From: Thiorhodococcus drewsii AZ1
Lineage (GTDB): Bacteria; Pseudomonadota; Gammaproteobacteria; Chromatiales; Chromatiaceae
Assembly: GCF_000224065.1 (NCBI RefSeq)
Contig: NZ_AFWT01000014.1
Coordinates: forward strand, 62,001 to 126,000
Direction of reading: 5' to 3'
Length of the DNA: 64,000 bases
Shown piece after piece: positions 55,881 to 64,000 of the stretch. The notes beneath the pieces are model-generated. The model was not told the DNA's origin. It saw nothing but the letters and a program-made list of their open reading frames with translations, and searched no databases. The translations under genes were made by a program, and so were the position numbers. Within the stretch, counting starts at the first letter, position 1. Each line of letters starts with the position of its first letter.

Positions 55881-58487
55881 ATGATGAAGTCGGACGCAAA
55901 GCATGAAACGCGCTTCCGCGACCCACCCGGGTCGAGGATGGGCATCGCGATTTTCGCAACCTTGGCCCTCGCCCTCGGCGGAGCCACTCTCGCCGAGGGC
56001 TCACCAATCGTAACGCCGCCCGCCGCGGAGGCTAACCCAGGGGCCAGCCTTTCGGTCGGCATCGCCCTCGGCCAGGACAATGGCCAAGACCTGGCCGAAT
56101 CTCTGATCAGCGCCACCTGGACCGAGGACGGCGGCACCATCGAGAGAAGCAAGCTTCTGAACTCCGAAGGAGACGTCATCGACTACATGATTCCCGGGGA
56201 CGCATTGCACTGCACGACGCTCACCGATTCGGTGACCGTCGAATGGGAGCAATGCGGCACCAGCTGCACGCGCCAGACGCCCACCACGACCAGCTTCTCG
56301 GTGACCGTCATGGACCCCATGACCCTGAGCCCGGCCAGCACCGGCATCGCCGGTGCACCCGGCAGCATCCAGACCATCGCCCTGGACATCAGCGGAGGCG
56401 CCGCTCCCTATCGGGCCGCGACGAGCACGAACGGGGCGACGGTCAGCCTGTCCGGCAGCACCCTCAAGTACGAGATACCGGCGGACGCGACGTCCGACTA
56501 TCAGGATAGGATCACCATTTCGGGCGCCAGTTCGGGCGACGCATGCGGAGGGAACTCCGCGAGCATCAGCCTCTCGGTCACCCTGTCCACGACGGCGCTG
56601 ACGATCGTCCCCGAATCCACCAATCTGGGATCCTTCCGGGCCGGCGAGACGATCGAGACCAGCTTCACGGTCTCCGGCGGACTTCCCACCTACTCGGCCA
56701 GCATCAGCCCGGACCTCAGCGGCGCATCGATCAGAGTCCCGTCGACGAGCGGTGGAGCCGGCACCTTCGTCTATCGCATTCCGTCCGACGCCCAGACCGC
56801 AACCACGAGCCTGACGATCCAGATCAGCGACAGCGGCGAGGGCCGGCTCCAGCAGCAGGCGACGGCCAGCATCACGTTCAGCGTCGAGGCCCAGGAGACG
56901 GGGAACCTGTCGGCGAGCCCCAGCGACATCTCCTTCTCGGCGACCTCCCAGGCGGGCTCGCCCACCGATGTGACCAAGACCTTCGCGGTCAGCGGAGGCA
57001 CGGCGCCCTATAGCCTGAGCGTCGCCAGCATCAGCGGCGGCCTCGTCGGCCGGGTCGAGCCCAGCACGCTTGCCAGCCCCGGAACCGCGACCTATGTCGT
57101 CAGGGTCCCGGCGAACGCCCCGTCCAACCTGACCTTCGCCAACAGCATCCAAATCACGGACGCCAACGGCAACACGACCAGCGTCACGGTCCAGGCGAAC
57201 GTGACCGCCGCCACCACATTGGCCACGCGTCCCGACCTGACGCCCAACCAGCGCAGCGTCGCCCAATCGATCGAGACCCTCTGTCCAAAGCTGGGGGCCA
57301 TGTCGAACCGGACGGCCGAGGAAGAGGATCTGTTCGTCCAATGCTCGGCGATGCTGAGCAATCCGACCGCCTCCGGAATCCCCAACACGCTGGAGCAAAT
57401 CACCAACCAGAAGGCGAATGCCGCCAAGACGGCCGGCATCAGGACGGGAACCCAGCAGTTCGCCAACATCGCCTCCCGCCTATCCGCCATCCGCTCCGGA
57501 TCGGCCGGCCTGGACATCTCGGCACTGACACTGAATTCGGGAGGCCAGGCACTCTCGGGCAGCCAGCTCGCCGCACTCGCCGCCAGCGGACTCAGCGGCG
57601 GCGGGGCCAGCGCAGACACCTTCGGACGCTGGGGTTTCTTCGTCAACGGCACGGTCGATTTCGGCAACCGCGACACCACCAGCAACGAGACCGGCTACGA
57701 CTTCAATACGACTGGAATCACCGGCGGCGTGGATTATCGATTCACGGACAATTTCGTCGCTGGCGGCGCGGTCGGCTTCGCCCAGCAGAACATCGACTTC
57801 GACAGCGACGACGGCGGACTGGATACCAAGACCTGGCATATCGCCGCCTACGCCACCAGCTATCTCAGCGAACGGACCTACGTCGACGCCATCCTCGAGT
57901 ACGGCTGGAACGACTACGACTCGCAGCGCAACATCGACTACCAGATCAATTCCAATCTCGAAGCCGTGAGGCGACGCGCCAAGGCCGACTACAGCGGCAG
58001 CCAGTTCGGCGCCAGCCTGGGCGCCGGCTACGACATGAACCAGGGTCCGCTCGCCTACGGCCTCTACGGCAAGGTCGCCTATGTTTCGGTCAACGTCGAC
58101 GACTTCCGCGAGAAGAATGCCGGCGGACTGGGCCTGACCATGGATAGCTTCGACGCCAACTCGCTCACCACCGTGCTCGGCGCGCGCATTTCGCGCGTCA
58201 TCAACACATCCCGAGCCGTCCTGGTTCCGCAGGCGCGCTTCGAATGGGAGCACGAGTACAACAACGACGCATCGAGACTGACGGCCCGCTTCGCGACGGA
58301 TCCGAGCGGAACCCAGTTCAGCATCTACACGGACGATCCCGACCGGGATTACTTCCGTATCGGTCTAGGGCTCTCGGCCGTCTTCCCTCGCGGCATCACC
58401 TCCTTCGTGAACTACGACACCATGCTCGACAAACGGAACTGGGTGGACCACAGGATCGATACCGGCGTGCGCTGGGAGTTCTACTGA
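55881..58487 (+). CDS. Autotransporter-type surface protein with Ig-like repeats
   Basis: 868 residues with AGGGGG five bases before ATG 55881. A signal peptide covers about 1-38 (GIAIFATLALALGGATLAEG). The passenger has three roughly 100-residue Ig-like/BACON-like repeats (about 150-240, 240-340 and 345-440), each ending in a YRIPSDA/YEIPADA-type motif and beginning an SGGxAPYS-type loop. A spacer containing Cys and Asn/Gln-rich helices precedes the C-terminal autotransporter beta-barrel (about 600-868; GRWGFFVNGTVDFG, GITGGVDYRF, ending VRWEFY with a terminal aromatic). It is exported by Sec and inserted by Bam. No protease or pectin-lyase helix is seen. Its 3' end overlaps the hydrolase gene by 123 bases. 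Confidence 0.88.
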   Translation: MMKSDAKHETRFRDPPGSRMGIAIFATLALALGGATLAEGSPIVTPPAAEANPGASLSVGIALGQDNGQDLAESLISATWTEDGGTIERSKLLNSEGDVIDYMIPGDALHCTTLTDSVTVEWEQCGTSCTRQTPTTTSFSVTVMDPMTLSPASTGIAGAPGSIQTIALDISGGAAPYRAATSTNGATVSLSGSTLKYEIPADATSDYQDRITISGASSGDACGGNSASISLSVTLSTTALTIVPESTNLGSFRAGETIETSFTVSGGLPTYSASISPDLSGASIRVPSTSGGAGTFVYRIPSDAQTATTSLTIQISDSGEGRLQQQATASITFSVEAQETGNLSASPSDISFSATSQAGSPTDVTKTFAVSGGTAPYSLSVASISGGLVGRVEPSTLASPGTATYVVRVPANAPSNLTFANSIQITDANGNTTSVTVQANVTAATTLATRPDLTPNQRSVAQSIETLCPKLGAMSNRTAEEEDLFVQCSAMLSNPTASGIPNTLEQITNQKANAAKTAGIRTGTQQFANIASRLSAIRSGSAGLDISALTLNSGGQALSGSQLAALAASGLSGGGASADTFGRWGFFVNGTVDFGNRDTTSNETGYDFNTTGITGGVDYRFTDNFVAGGAVGFAQQNIDFDSDDGGLDTKTWHIAAYATSYLSERTYVDAILEYGWNDYDSQRNIDYQINSNLEAVRRRAKADYSGSQFGASLGAGYDMNQGPLAYGLYGKVAYVSVNVDDFREKNAGGLGLTMDSFDANSLTTVLGARISRVINTSRAVLVPQARFEWEHEYNNDASRLTARFATDPSGTQFSIYTDDPDRDYFRIGLGLSAVFPRGITSFVNYDTMLDKRNWVDHRIDTGVRWEFY

Positions 58488-59330
58488 TCCGACCGAGGGG
58501 GATCTCCGCCGCATCCCGGCGAGGATCCCCTTCCAGCCCTCCGACCAGCAGCAGCGGTGATCGTATCCCCGGACCCGCAGATACTCGGCCCGAGGATTCG
58601 CCGACCTGAATCGCGAGATCGTCACCGGCGGCACGATTGCGTCCCGATCCCCGAGCAGATGGATCTGAGCGATTGAACCCGGAAGCGGTGCCCGCAGGGC
58701 CGGATTCAGCGAGCCCTCCAGGCGGCTGTAGCCATGGGCTTCCGACCAGGCATCGACATCAAGATTGGCGGCGAGCGTCACCAGACGCTCGACCTCCGTC
58801 AGACGCTCGGCCATCAGAAAACCGATCACGCCTCCTCCGCTATAGCCGATGAGGGTCAGACGAGGCCGATCCTTCGGCGGCCAGAGCCTTCGGAGCGCCG
58901 CCGTCATGCTGCCGACCACTTGGGGCGAATAGCGCCCGAAGGTCCACATCCAGGGCGAGCAGCCGGCGCTCTCGGCGAGCCCGTGATAGCAGGGGCGTCC
59001 CAGATAGATGGAGGGCGTCGGATCCTGGACCATGAGACGCAAGGCGAGCGGATCCCTCGGGCCCGGGTCGAGCGATATGCGCCGAGGACCGGACCAGGGC
59101 AGCCCGTCGCCCTCCAGATAGATATGGACGACCGGAGCGGACAGGGGATCGCCACGCAGCAGAACCAGATGCCAATAGCCTTCACCCTCGACCAGGAGGC
59201 GGCGCATACCGTAGTCCGAGACGAGGAGGTCCAGCTGGCGTGAGCCGACAGCCGAGAGCGAACAGCCGCCAATGAGGCAGCAGACCAGGAGGACGATCAA
59301 CGGCCGCGCGACCGATCGGGCCGGAGGCAT
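58365..59330 (-). CDS. Lipoprotein alpha/beta hydrolase in the vgrG operon
   Basis: 321 residues; ATG 59330 directly abuts the stop of the preceding gene. N-terminal lipoprotein signal with LIGGC (Cys23). The alpha/beta-hydrolase pattern includes HIYLEGDG (oxyanion strand), the nucleophile elbow GYSGGG (Ser164), LLGDRD (Asp230) and GYDHRCCW (His258), a convincing catalytic triad. It would face the periplasm as an esterase or lipase; the substrate is unknown. The last 40 residues are encoded inside the opposite-strand autotransporter gene and may not belong to the ancestral protein. Its place after vgrG suggests a T6SS-linked role such as envelope maintenance or self-protection, or a spurious association. 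Confidence 0.83.
   Translation of the reverse strand: MPPARSVARPLIVLLVCCLIGGCSLSAVGSRQLDLLVSDYGMRRLLVEGEGYWHLVLLRGDPLSAPVVHIYLEGDGLPWSGPRRISLDPGPRDPLALRLMVQDPTPSIYLGRPCYHGLAESAGCSPWMWTFGRYSPQVVGSMTAALRRLWPPKDRPRLTLIGYSGGGVIGFLMAERLTEVERLVTLAANLDVDAWSEAHGYSRLEGSLNPALRAPLPGSIAQIHLLGDRDAIVPPVTISRFRSANPRAEYLRVRGYDHRCCWSEGWKGILAGMRRRSPSVGSVELPAHAGIDPVVHPVPFVEHGVVVHEGGDAAREDGREP
58497..58530 (+). terminator. Hairpin terminator of the autotransporter gene, lying inside the hydrolase gene
   Basis: GGGGATCTCCGCCG and CGGCGAGGATCCCC pair at 12 of 14 positions around a five-base loop, starting ten bases after the autotransporter stop. The hairpin is inside the opposite-strand hydrolase coding region. 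Confidence 0.55.
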
Positions 59331-60800
59331 TCAGTCGACACCCAGTGGATTCTCGAAATCGAATCCGAACAGGCCCGGGTTCTCGCAGATCACCGTCGCG
59401 GAGACGATATAGAAGACGTAGTCGTAGGTCTCACTGGGAATCCGATGCTGGCGTAGCAGCTTCCAGAAATTGCGCTCGCGCGGATTCTCGGGCATCTTGC
59501 GCAGCCGCTTGATGATGTTGCCCTCCCCCCAGTTGTAGGAGGCCATGACCAGCAGCCCGGATGCCTGGGCATCGGTTCTGTAGATGTCCTTCAGGTATCG
59601 CGCCGCCGCCTTGGTCGCCTTGGCCACGTCGTGGCGCTCGTCCTCCGGATCGAATTGCCCCGTCTGCTGCAGCGGCCCCGGCTGAAGACCGTAGCGCTTG
59701 GCGGTCGCCGGGATGAACTGCCACATGCCCTTGGCGCGTCCGTAGCGGGTCGGCGGCCCCACGGCCTGGGCCCGGAAATTGGTCTCCTGGAGGGCGAGAT
59801 ACATGAACTGGGGCGGCAATCCCTGCTCGACCAGCGCAGCCTTGATCATGGGGGCATACCCATTTTCCTTCAGACGGCGAATGGCCCGAACCAATCGCGA
59901 TGATGCCTGCCATTTGCGGATGAAACGCTTCACCTCGTCCGCGAAATCGTCCGGGACGTCCACCTCGGTCTCGCCGAACAGACGTGCGACGTGCAGGATC
60001 AGCTTGTCCTCAGAGTCCAGGGGCACCGCCCTGGCCGCCTGGACCTGCTCGACGAAGGTATCGTAGCGCACCCGCATCGCGGCGAGCCGACGCTTGGACT
60101 CGGCGACCTGGGCCTTGAGCTCGGCCGAGGCGTCGGCGTCGATGCTGGCCTCCAGATTGGCGATCTGAAGCTCCAGCTCCTTCATGTCGTAGAAGATGTC
60201 GTTGGCCAGACGCGCAGTTTCGACCAGCAGGCGATGCTGAACGAGGGCATAGCCCCCGACTCCGGACAGCAAGAGGATCGCAATGGCGATGAGCGTCAGA
60301 TAGAGACGGCGCTGACGCCGCTTGACGTCGCGAAACGCCTGGCGGATGAACATCGTATGCTCGCCCGCCGTGCCCGGCCGATCCTCGGAGAAATAGTGCC
60401 GCGAGATCTGCTCGGCGGACTGAGTTGGCCGCGGCTCGACCGACCGCTGAGGCGGAATCAGACGGATACGGGGACCCTCGGGCCCCAGTTCCAGGGTCGT
60501 CACCCCGTCCAGCGGGAGCTTGCCGATCGCGTGGCCATTGACGAGCGTGCCGTTGCCGCTCTGCAGATCGCGCACCCACCAGCGTCCGTCCTCGGGAAAG
60601 ATCGCCAGATGGTGACGACTGACCATCGGATGGGGAATGCGCAGCTGACAGTCCTCGCCGCGACCGAGGATCCCCGACGCGGTCAGCTGGGTCTGCTGGA
60701 TGCGGCCTTGCGGATCCCGGTATTCGACGCGCACCGGATCCGGACCGGTCCGCGTCTGCCGGCCCCGAGGAACGAAACGGGTCTCGTCGCTCACCGGCAT
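59331..60800 (-). CDS. FHA-transmembrane-lytic transglycosylase fusion in the T6SS locus
   Basis: 489 residues from ATG 60800 (a TTG six codons upstream is less likely). N-terminal FHA domain (about 25-115) with the phosphothreonine-binding set LGRGEDCQ, SRHHLA and NGTLVNG. A membrane helix at 167-188 is preceded by basic residues, so the FHA is cytoplasmic. A coiled coil follows (about 195-255), then a periplasmic SLT (lytic transglycosylase) domain (about 310-450) with catalytic Glu339 (ALQETNF), GRAKGMWQFIP and ASYNWGEGN. The fold cleaves the MurNAc-GlcNAc bond of peptidoglycan. It is between vgrG (55 bases) and the hydrolase gene (0 bases). The domain order suggests wall opening for the secretion channel controlled by PpkA (inference). 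Confidence 0.9.
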   Translation of the reverse strand: MPVSDETRFVPRGRQTRTGPDPVRVEYRDPQGRIQQTQLTASGILGRGEDCQLRIPHPMVSRHHLAIFPEDGRWWVRDLQSGNGTLVNGHAIGKLPLDGVTTLELGPEGPRIRLIPPQRSVEPRPTQSAEQISRHYFSEDRPGTAGEHTMFIRQAFRDVKRRQRRLYLTLIAIAILLLSGVGGYALVQHRLLVETARLANDIFYDMKELELQIANLEASIDADASAELKAQVAESKRRLAAMRVRYDTFVEQVQAARAVPLDSEDKLILHVARLFGETEVDVPDDFADEVKRFIRKWQASSRLVRAIRRLKENGYAPMIKAALVEQGLPPQFMYLALQETNFRAQAVGPPTRYGRAKGMWQFIPATAKRYGLQPGPLQQTGQFDPEDERHDVAKATKAAARYLKDIYRTDAQASGLLVMASYNWGEGNIIKRLRKMPENPRERNFWKLLRQHRIPSETYDYVFYIVSATVICENPGLFGFDFENPLGVD

Positions 60801-60855
60801 CGCGTCAAGGCCACGCAATCGAGCTCATGCTCCGCATCGCCACGGGGCTTCCGGC

Positions 60856-62778
60856 TCAGGAATTGATCTTGACCATGGCACCATTGATCTCGATGCTGGC
60901 CGACTGGAGGCTGATCGAGCCCGGGGTCATCTCGATGGAACTGGCGCCGCAGAGGATCTTCACCGAGGTGGTACCCTTGATCTCGACCCCGTTCGCCGAA
61001 ACGCTGAAGGTCCCGGCCGGGGCCTCGATATCGATGTCGCCCAGTCTCACCAGCAGCCGGTCGTCACCTTCACCCAGCTGCACCTCCCGATCGCCCCGCT
61101 GGATCCCGAGCGAATCGTCCCCGCGCTCGATGATTTCGGTTCGGCTGCCCTGGACGATGGTGAGCAATTCATTGTCATGAATCTCCGTCTCGCGCTTGCC
61201 GCTGACGGTCCGCTTCTCGTTCGCCTCGATGACGCTGGTCAGATTGCGCTCGGCATGCAGATAGACCTCCTCCTGGCCCTTCTTGTCCTCGAAGCGGAAT
61301 TCGTTGAAATTCTCCGGCCCGCCCCCCTTGGTGCTGCGGCTCTTGATACCGCTCTGGGTCTTGTTGGCGGGTAAGGTATATGGTGGCATGCAGTCGGCGT
61401 TGTAGACGCGGCCGGTGATGATGGGACGATCGGGATCGCCCTCGAGGAAATCGACGATCACCTCCTGACCGATCCGGGGAATATGAATCCCGCCCCATTG
61501 GTCTCCAGCCCAGAGCTGAGACACCCGAATCCAGCAGGAGCTGTTCTCGTTCATCTCGCCATAGCGGTCCCAATGGAACTGGACCTTCACCCGGGCATAT
61601 TCGTCGGTGTCGATCTCCTCTCCCGACCTGCCGACCACGATGGCCGTCTGGGGTCCCTTGACCGAGGGCTTGGGGGTCACGCGGGCGGGACGAAAGGGCT
61701 CGCTCGAATCCATGACGCCGAAGCTGGAGCGATAGAGCACCCAGTCCGCGAGCGCCTCGGTGCTCAGAAACTCGTCCGACTGCAGATGATGCTCGGCGGA
61801 CAGCACCAGATACTCCCGGTTCTGATCCGCCCGCGGATAGTCGGTGAGCGCGAACAGGGCACCGACGGCCAGACCGCGTGCATAGCCCTCGCCGCGAAAG
61901 ATCTGGTGATCGGCCTGCAGTTCCTCCATGCGTACCCCGGCATAACGCTCACCCTCGGACACCGTGACATAGTTGCCGGGATAGTCGTAGATCTCATGGT
62001 CGGCATGCGTATGCAAACGGGTCAGGGTGTCGGTCGTGCGCAACTCGGCCGCCGGCTTCTTGAAATCGAAATCGTCATGCACGAAGGCACCGGCCCGCAC
62101 CGAGGCCGAGAACGACCAGTCGAAGATGAATTCCTGATCGCGCTTGCTGTCCTGGTCGGCCCCATGGAACTGAATGCGGTCGTAGCCGGGAAATGGCTGA
62201 TGGGCGCTGTAGGCATCGGCCAGGACCAGCACATGCCGCCCATCCTCGTGGAGGAAGTACCAATAGATGCCCTCGTTCTCCATCAGACGGCTGACGAAAT
62301 TGAAATCCGTCTCCCGATACTGAACGCAATACTCCCAGACTCGATACTCGGCGGTGAGCCGATTCTCGTAGTCGGTGAAACCGGCTTCGCGGAAGACCTC
62401 CTCGATGATGTCCGGAACCTTCTTCTCCTGGAAGATCCGGCAATCCGAGGTCCGGCTCAGGAACCAGAGCCAGGGCACCAGGGTCGCCTTGTAACGCGCA
62501 AGACGTTCCTGGTAACCGATGTGCGTGAAACGACTGAAACAGCCGTTGAAATAGCGCTGTCCCTCGTCCCCCAGATCGAACTCGAGCGTCGCCGGCTGGC
62601 CGAGCAGGGCGTTGGGATCGACCGTATCGTCCGTGCTCAACAGATCCAGTTCGATCTCGAACAGCGCGCTCAGTCGCTCGCGAACGACCGCCCCCTGAAC
62701 CAGCAGCGTATCCTCGCCGAGCGGGGTCGCCAACTTGAGCAGTCTCTCCGCCTGTTTGAAATTCGATAGGGACACCAT
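60856..62778 (-). CDS. tssI: Type VI secretion spike protein VgrG (TssI)
   Basis: 640 residues from ATG 62778, which has GAGG eight bases upstream; a frame extension to 62823 lacks this support. Gp27-like domain (about 15-380, GAVVRERLSALFEIELDLLS shortened to RERLSALFEIELDL), then the gp5-like OB-fold and needle (WAGDQWGGIHIPRIGQEV, FNEFRFEDKKGQEEVYLHAE shortened to NEFRFEDKKGQEEV), ending in the beta-helix needle GASSIEMTPGSISLQS with ING repeats. There is no C-terminal effector extension and no PAAR gene here. Three genes follow it on the same strand: FHA-transglycosylase and hydrolase within 55 bases. Confidence 0.96.
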   Translation of the reverse strand: MVSLSNFKQAERLLKLATPLGEDTLLVQGAVVRERLSALFEIELDLLSTDDTVDPNALLGQPATLEFDLGDEGQRYFNGCFSRFTHIGYQERLARYKATLVPWLWFLSRTSDCRIFQEKKVPDIIEEVFREAGFTDYENRLTAEYRVWEYCVQYRETDFNFVSRLMENEGIYWYFLHEDGRHVLVLADAYSAHQPFPGYDRIQFHGADQDSKRDQEFIFDWSFSASVRAGAFVHDDFDFKKPAAELRTTDTLTRLHTHADHEIYDYPGNYVTVSEGERYAGVRMEELQADHQIFRGEGYARGLAVGALFALTDYPRADQNREYLVLSAEHHLQSDEFLSTEALADWVLYRSSFGVMDSSEPFRPARVTPKPSVKGPQTAIVVGRSGEEIDTDEYARVKVQFHWDRYGEMNENSSCWIRVSQLWAGDQWGGIHIPRIGQEVIVDFLEGDPDRPIITGRVYNADCMPPYTLPANKTQSGIKSRSTKGGGPENFNEFRFEDKKGQEEVYLHAERNLTSVIEANEKRTVSGKRETEIHDNELLTIVQGSRTEIIERGDDSLGIQRGDREVQLGEGDDRLLVRLGDIDIEAPAGTFSVSANGVEIKGTTSVKILCGASSIEMTPGSISLQSASIEINGAMVKINS

Positions 62779-63257
62779 GAATTGAACCTCGGCAGCAGAC
62801 TCATCGGTGATTGAACGATGCAACGGCCGCTCATGTCAGGAATGCATTTCAGCTTCTGCCTAGAGTAGGACATTCGACGTCACAAGCACATCGCCATCAT
62901 TCGGTGACGCCATCGGAACTCGCACCCCGAACGGCCAGGATGACGGCGACCATTCCATCGATACGCATACAGAATCCCTGCCAGCATTGCTGGATGTGCG
63001 CGCCACAGCGACCAGAACGATCGGAAGTCCGTCCTGGCACGAAAGACTTGGCCCAACCTGAACCGATCGGCTCGATTTGACCTTTCATCGCGACCCCATT
63101 GGACGCATATCAGAGCGGTGAGAAACCCGACCCACACAGAAAGTGCCGTTGACTTTGAATGAGAGGTAGAGGATTTTTCAATTTGCTCTCGCACCTTGCA
63201 CGCATTTTGCTTTATGCCGTGAGTGAATTCTGACGATATGCGAGGGAGACCTGTGCC
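62779..63257. other. 479-base divergent region between vgrG and tssA
   Basis: No supported gene; short frames on both strands have no domain or ribosome site. The plus-strand half contains a sigma-54-like element before tssA (listed separately) and an AT-richer stretch at 63150-63235. No vgrG promoter could be identified confidently. Confidence 0.5.
63196..63211 (+). promoter_or_regulatory. Sigma-54-like promoter for tssA
   Basis: TTGCACG-CATT-TTGCT fits TGGCACG-N4-TTGCW with one mismatch, though that one is in the -24 GG pair. The spacing is exact, and the predicted start near 63222 leaves a 36-base leader before the tssA GTG. Sigma-54 control of T6SS is known in several genera. Confidence 0.42.
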
Positions 63258-64000
63258 GTGATCGATGTCGAAGGCTTGCTAGAAGACGTCTCGCCCGATT
63301 CCCCCTGCGGCGAGGATCTGGAATACGACCCGGCCTTCGGCGAGCTGGAGCGCGCCACCCAGGGAAAGCCGGAGCAACAGTTCGGGGACACCATCGTTCC
63401 GGCCGAAGAGCCCGACTGGGCGGAGGTCAGACGTCTGGCCACCGATCTGCTCGGACGAACCAAGGACCTGCGCGTCGCCACCCATCTCGTCCGGGCACTG
63501 GCCGCGATCGAGGGCTGGAGCGGGTTTCGCGACGGGATGGCCCTGCTCGACGGCCTGCTGGAGCGCTTCTGGGACGGCTTGCACCCACTCCTGGATCCAG
63601 ACGACGACATGGATCCGACCCTGCGCATCAACACGCTCTCCACCCTCGCCAACCCGATCGCCACGCTCGACAGACTGAGCACGGCCCCGCTGGTCAGGTC
63701 GCGCGCCGTGGGCATCTTCGGTCTGCGCGACATCCAGATCGCCGAGGGCGAGCTCGCTGCGCCCAAGGACGCCCCGGGTCCAGCCCCGGAGACATCCGTC
63801 ATCCAGGCGGCCTTCCGGGACGCCGAGCTCGAATCGCTGGAGGCCACGGCCGAGGCGATCGCCCAGTCGATCGAGCATCTCGCCCGGATCGACGCGCTCC
63901 TGATGGAGCGGGTCGGGTCCAGCGCGGCCCCGGACCTAACGCCACTGGCCACGCTCATGAAGACGGCCCGCAAAGCCGTGCTCGGCCCACTCTCCGAGCG
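63258..64000 (+). CDS. tssA: Type VI secretion protein TssA (ImpA-N), 3' truncated
   Basis: The frame opens at GTG 63258 (GGGAG about ten bases upstream) and runs off the window with 247 residues visible and no stop. The ImpA-N domain is diagnostic: VSPDSPCGEDLEYDPAF, a GDTIVPAEEPDWAEV stretch, FWDGLHPLLDPDDDMDPT and the conserved NPIATLDRL. TssA proteins recruit or cap the growing sheath during T6SS assembly. Which TssA class it belongs to depends on the missing C terminus. The remaining T6SS core genes probably follow on the same strand. Confidence 0.95.
   Translation, partial: MIDVEGLLEDVSPDSPCGEDLEYDPAFGELERATQGKPEQQFGDTIVPAEEPDWAEVRRLATDLLGRTKDLRVATHLVRALAAIEGWSGFRDGMALLDGLLERFWDGLHPLLDPDDDMDPTLRINTLSTLANPIATLDRLSTAPLVRSRAVGIFGLRDIQIAEGELAAPKDAPGPAPETSVIQAAFRDAELESLEATAEAIAQSIEHLARIDALLMERVGSSAAPDLTPLATLMKTARKAVLGPLSE

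Noticed and set aside
63035-63052. TGGCACG followed by TTGGC as a sigma-54 promoter upstream of tssA
   Set aside because: The -24 and -12 parts are two bases too far apart and it is about 200 bases from the gene; the site at 63196 has correct spacing.

Overview
The window reads as chromosomal DNA of a high-GC gammaproteobacterium. The gene neighbourhoods (argH divergent from an algR-type regulator, guaB-guaA-tadA, xseA divergent from guaB, oadGAB, sbcDC), the very large set of PAS/GGDEF/EAL/HD-GYP proteins and a bacteriohemerythrin would fit a purple sulfur bacterium (Chromatiaceae) or a close relative. No photosynthesis or sulfur gene lies here, so that placement is an inference from overall style.

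Layout. (1) 1-14.9 kb is a signalling block: a truncated receiver-DUF3369-GGDEF-EAL protein, a tightly coupled set of histidine kinase, hybrid kinase and receiver-HD-GYP phosphodiesterase, a PAS-GGDEF-EAL-CZB protein on the opposite strand, and a HisKA_2 kinase coupled to an ANTAR antiterminator. (2) 15-19.3 kb holds a MazG-like pyrophosphohydrolase overlapping argH, a divergent LytTR regulator, a CPBP membrane protease and a 715-base gene-poor stretch with an unusual AT-rich inverted repeat. (3) 19.3-22.6 kb encodes the sodium-pumping oxaloacetate decarboxylase OadGAB. (4) 22.7-36.9 kb is mostly housekeeping: bacteriohemerythrin, DUF4126 and DUF2939 membrane proteins, a cNMP-binding protein, SbcD-SbcC, a chemoreceptor, XseA, GuaB and GuaA. 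(5) 36.9-40.4 kb is a small lower-GC island inserted exactly between guaA and tadA and bounded by 13-base near-identical direct repeats. It holds a 543-base element with terminal inverted repeats and a three-gene cassette: a sce7726-type PD-(D/E)XK protein, a sce7725-type protein and a zinc-ribbon/HEPN-type protein with a RES (NAD+ phosphorylase) domain. It has no integrase. (6) 40.9-64 kb is about half of a type VI secretion locus with a threonine-phosphorylation circuit: pppA-tagF-tssM-tssL(OmpA)-tssK-tssJ-tagH on the minus strand, a divergent PpkA-like kinase with TPR and SUMF1 domains, a Sel1 lipoprotein, an autotransporter-type surface protein, and vgrG followed by an FHA-transmembrane-lytic transglycosylase and a lipoprotein alpha/beta hydrolase. 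tssA starts on the plus strand and runs off the end. tssB, C, E, F, G, H and hcp are not in the window and presumably follow tssA.

How the parts fit. The first block mostly contains cyclic-di-GMP hydrolysis (two EAL domains and one HD-GYP look intact; one GGDEF is intact and one is degenerate), so its likely output is a switch between attached and motile states. In the T6SS block, PpkA would phosphorylate FHA-bearing partners (TagH and perhaps the FHA-lytic transglycosylase), PppA would reverse this, and TagF is the known negative post-translational regulator. The most notable items are the guaA-tadA island, which looks like a NAD+-targeting conflict cassette, and the FHA-lytic transglycosylase, which would join phospho-signalling directly to cell-wall opening for the secretion apparatus.
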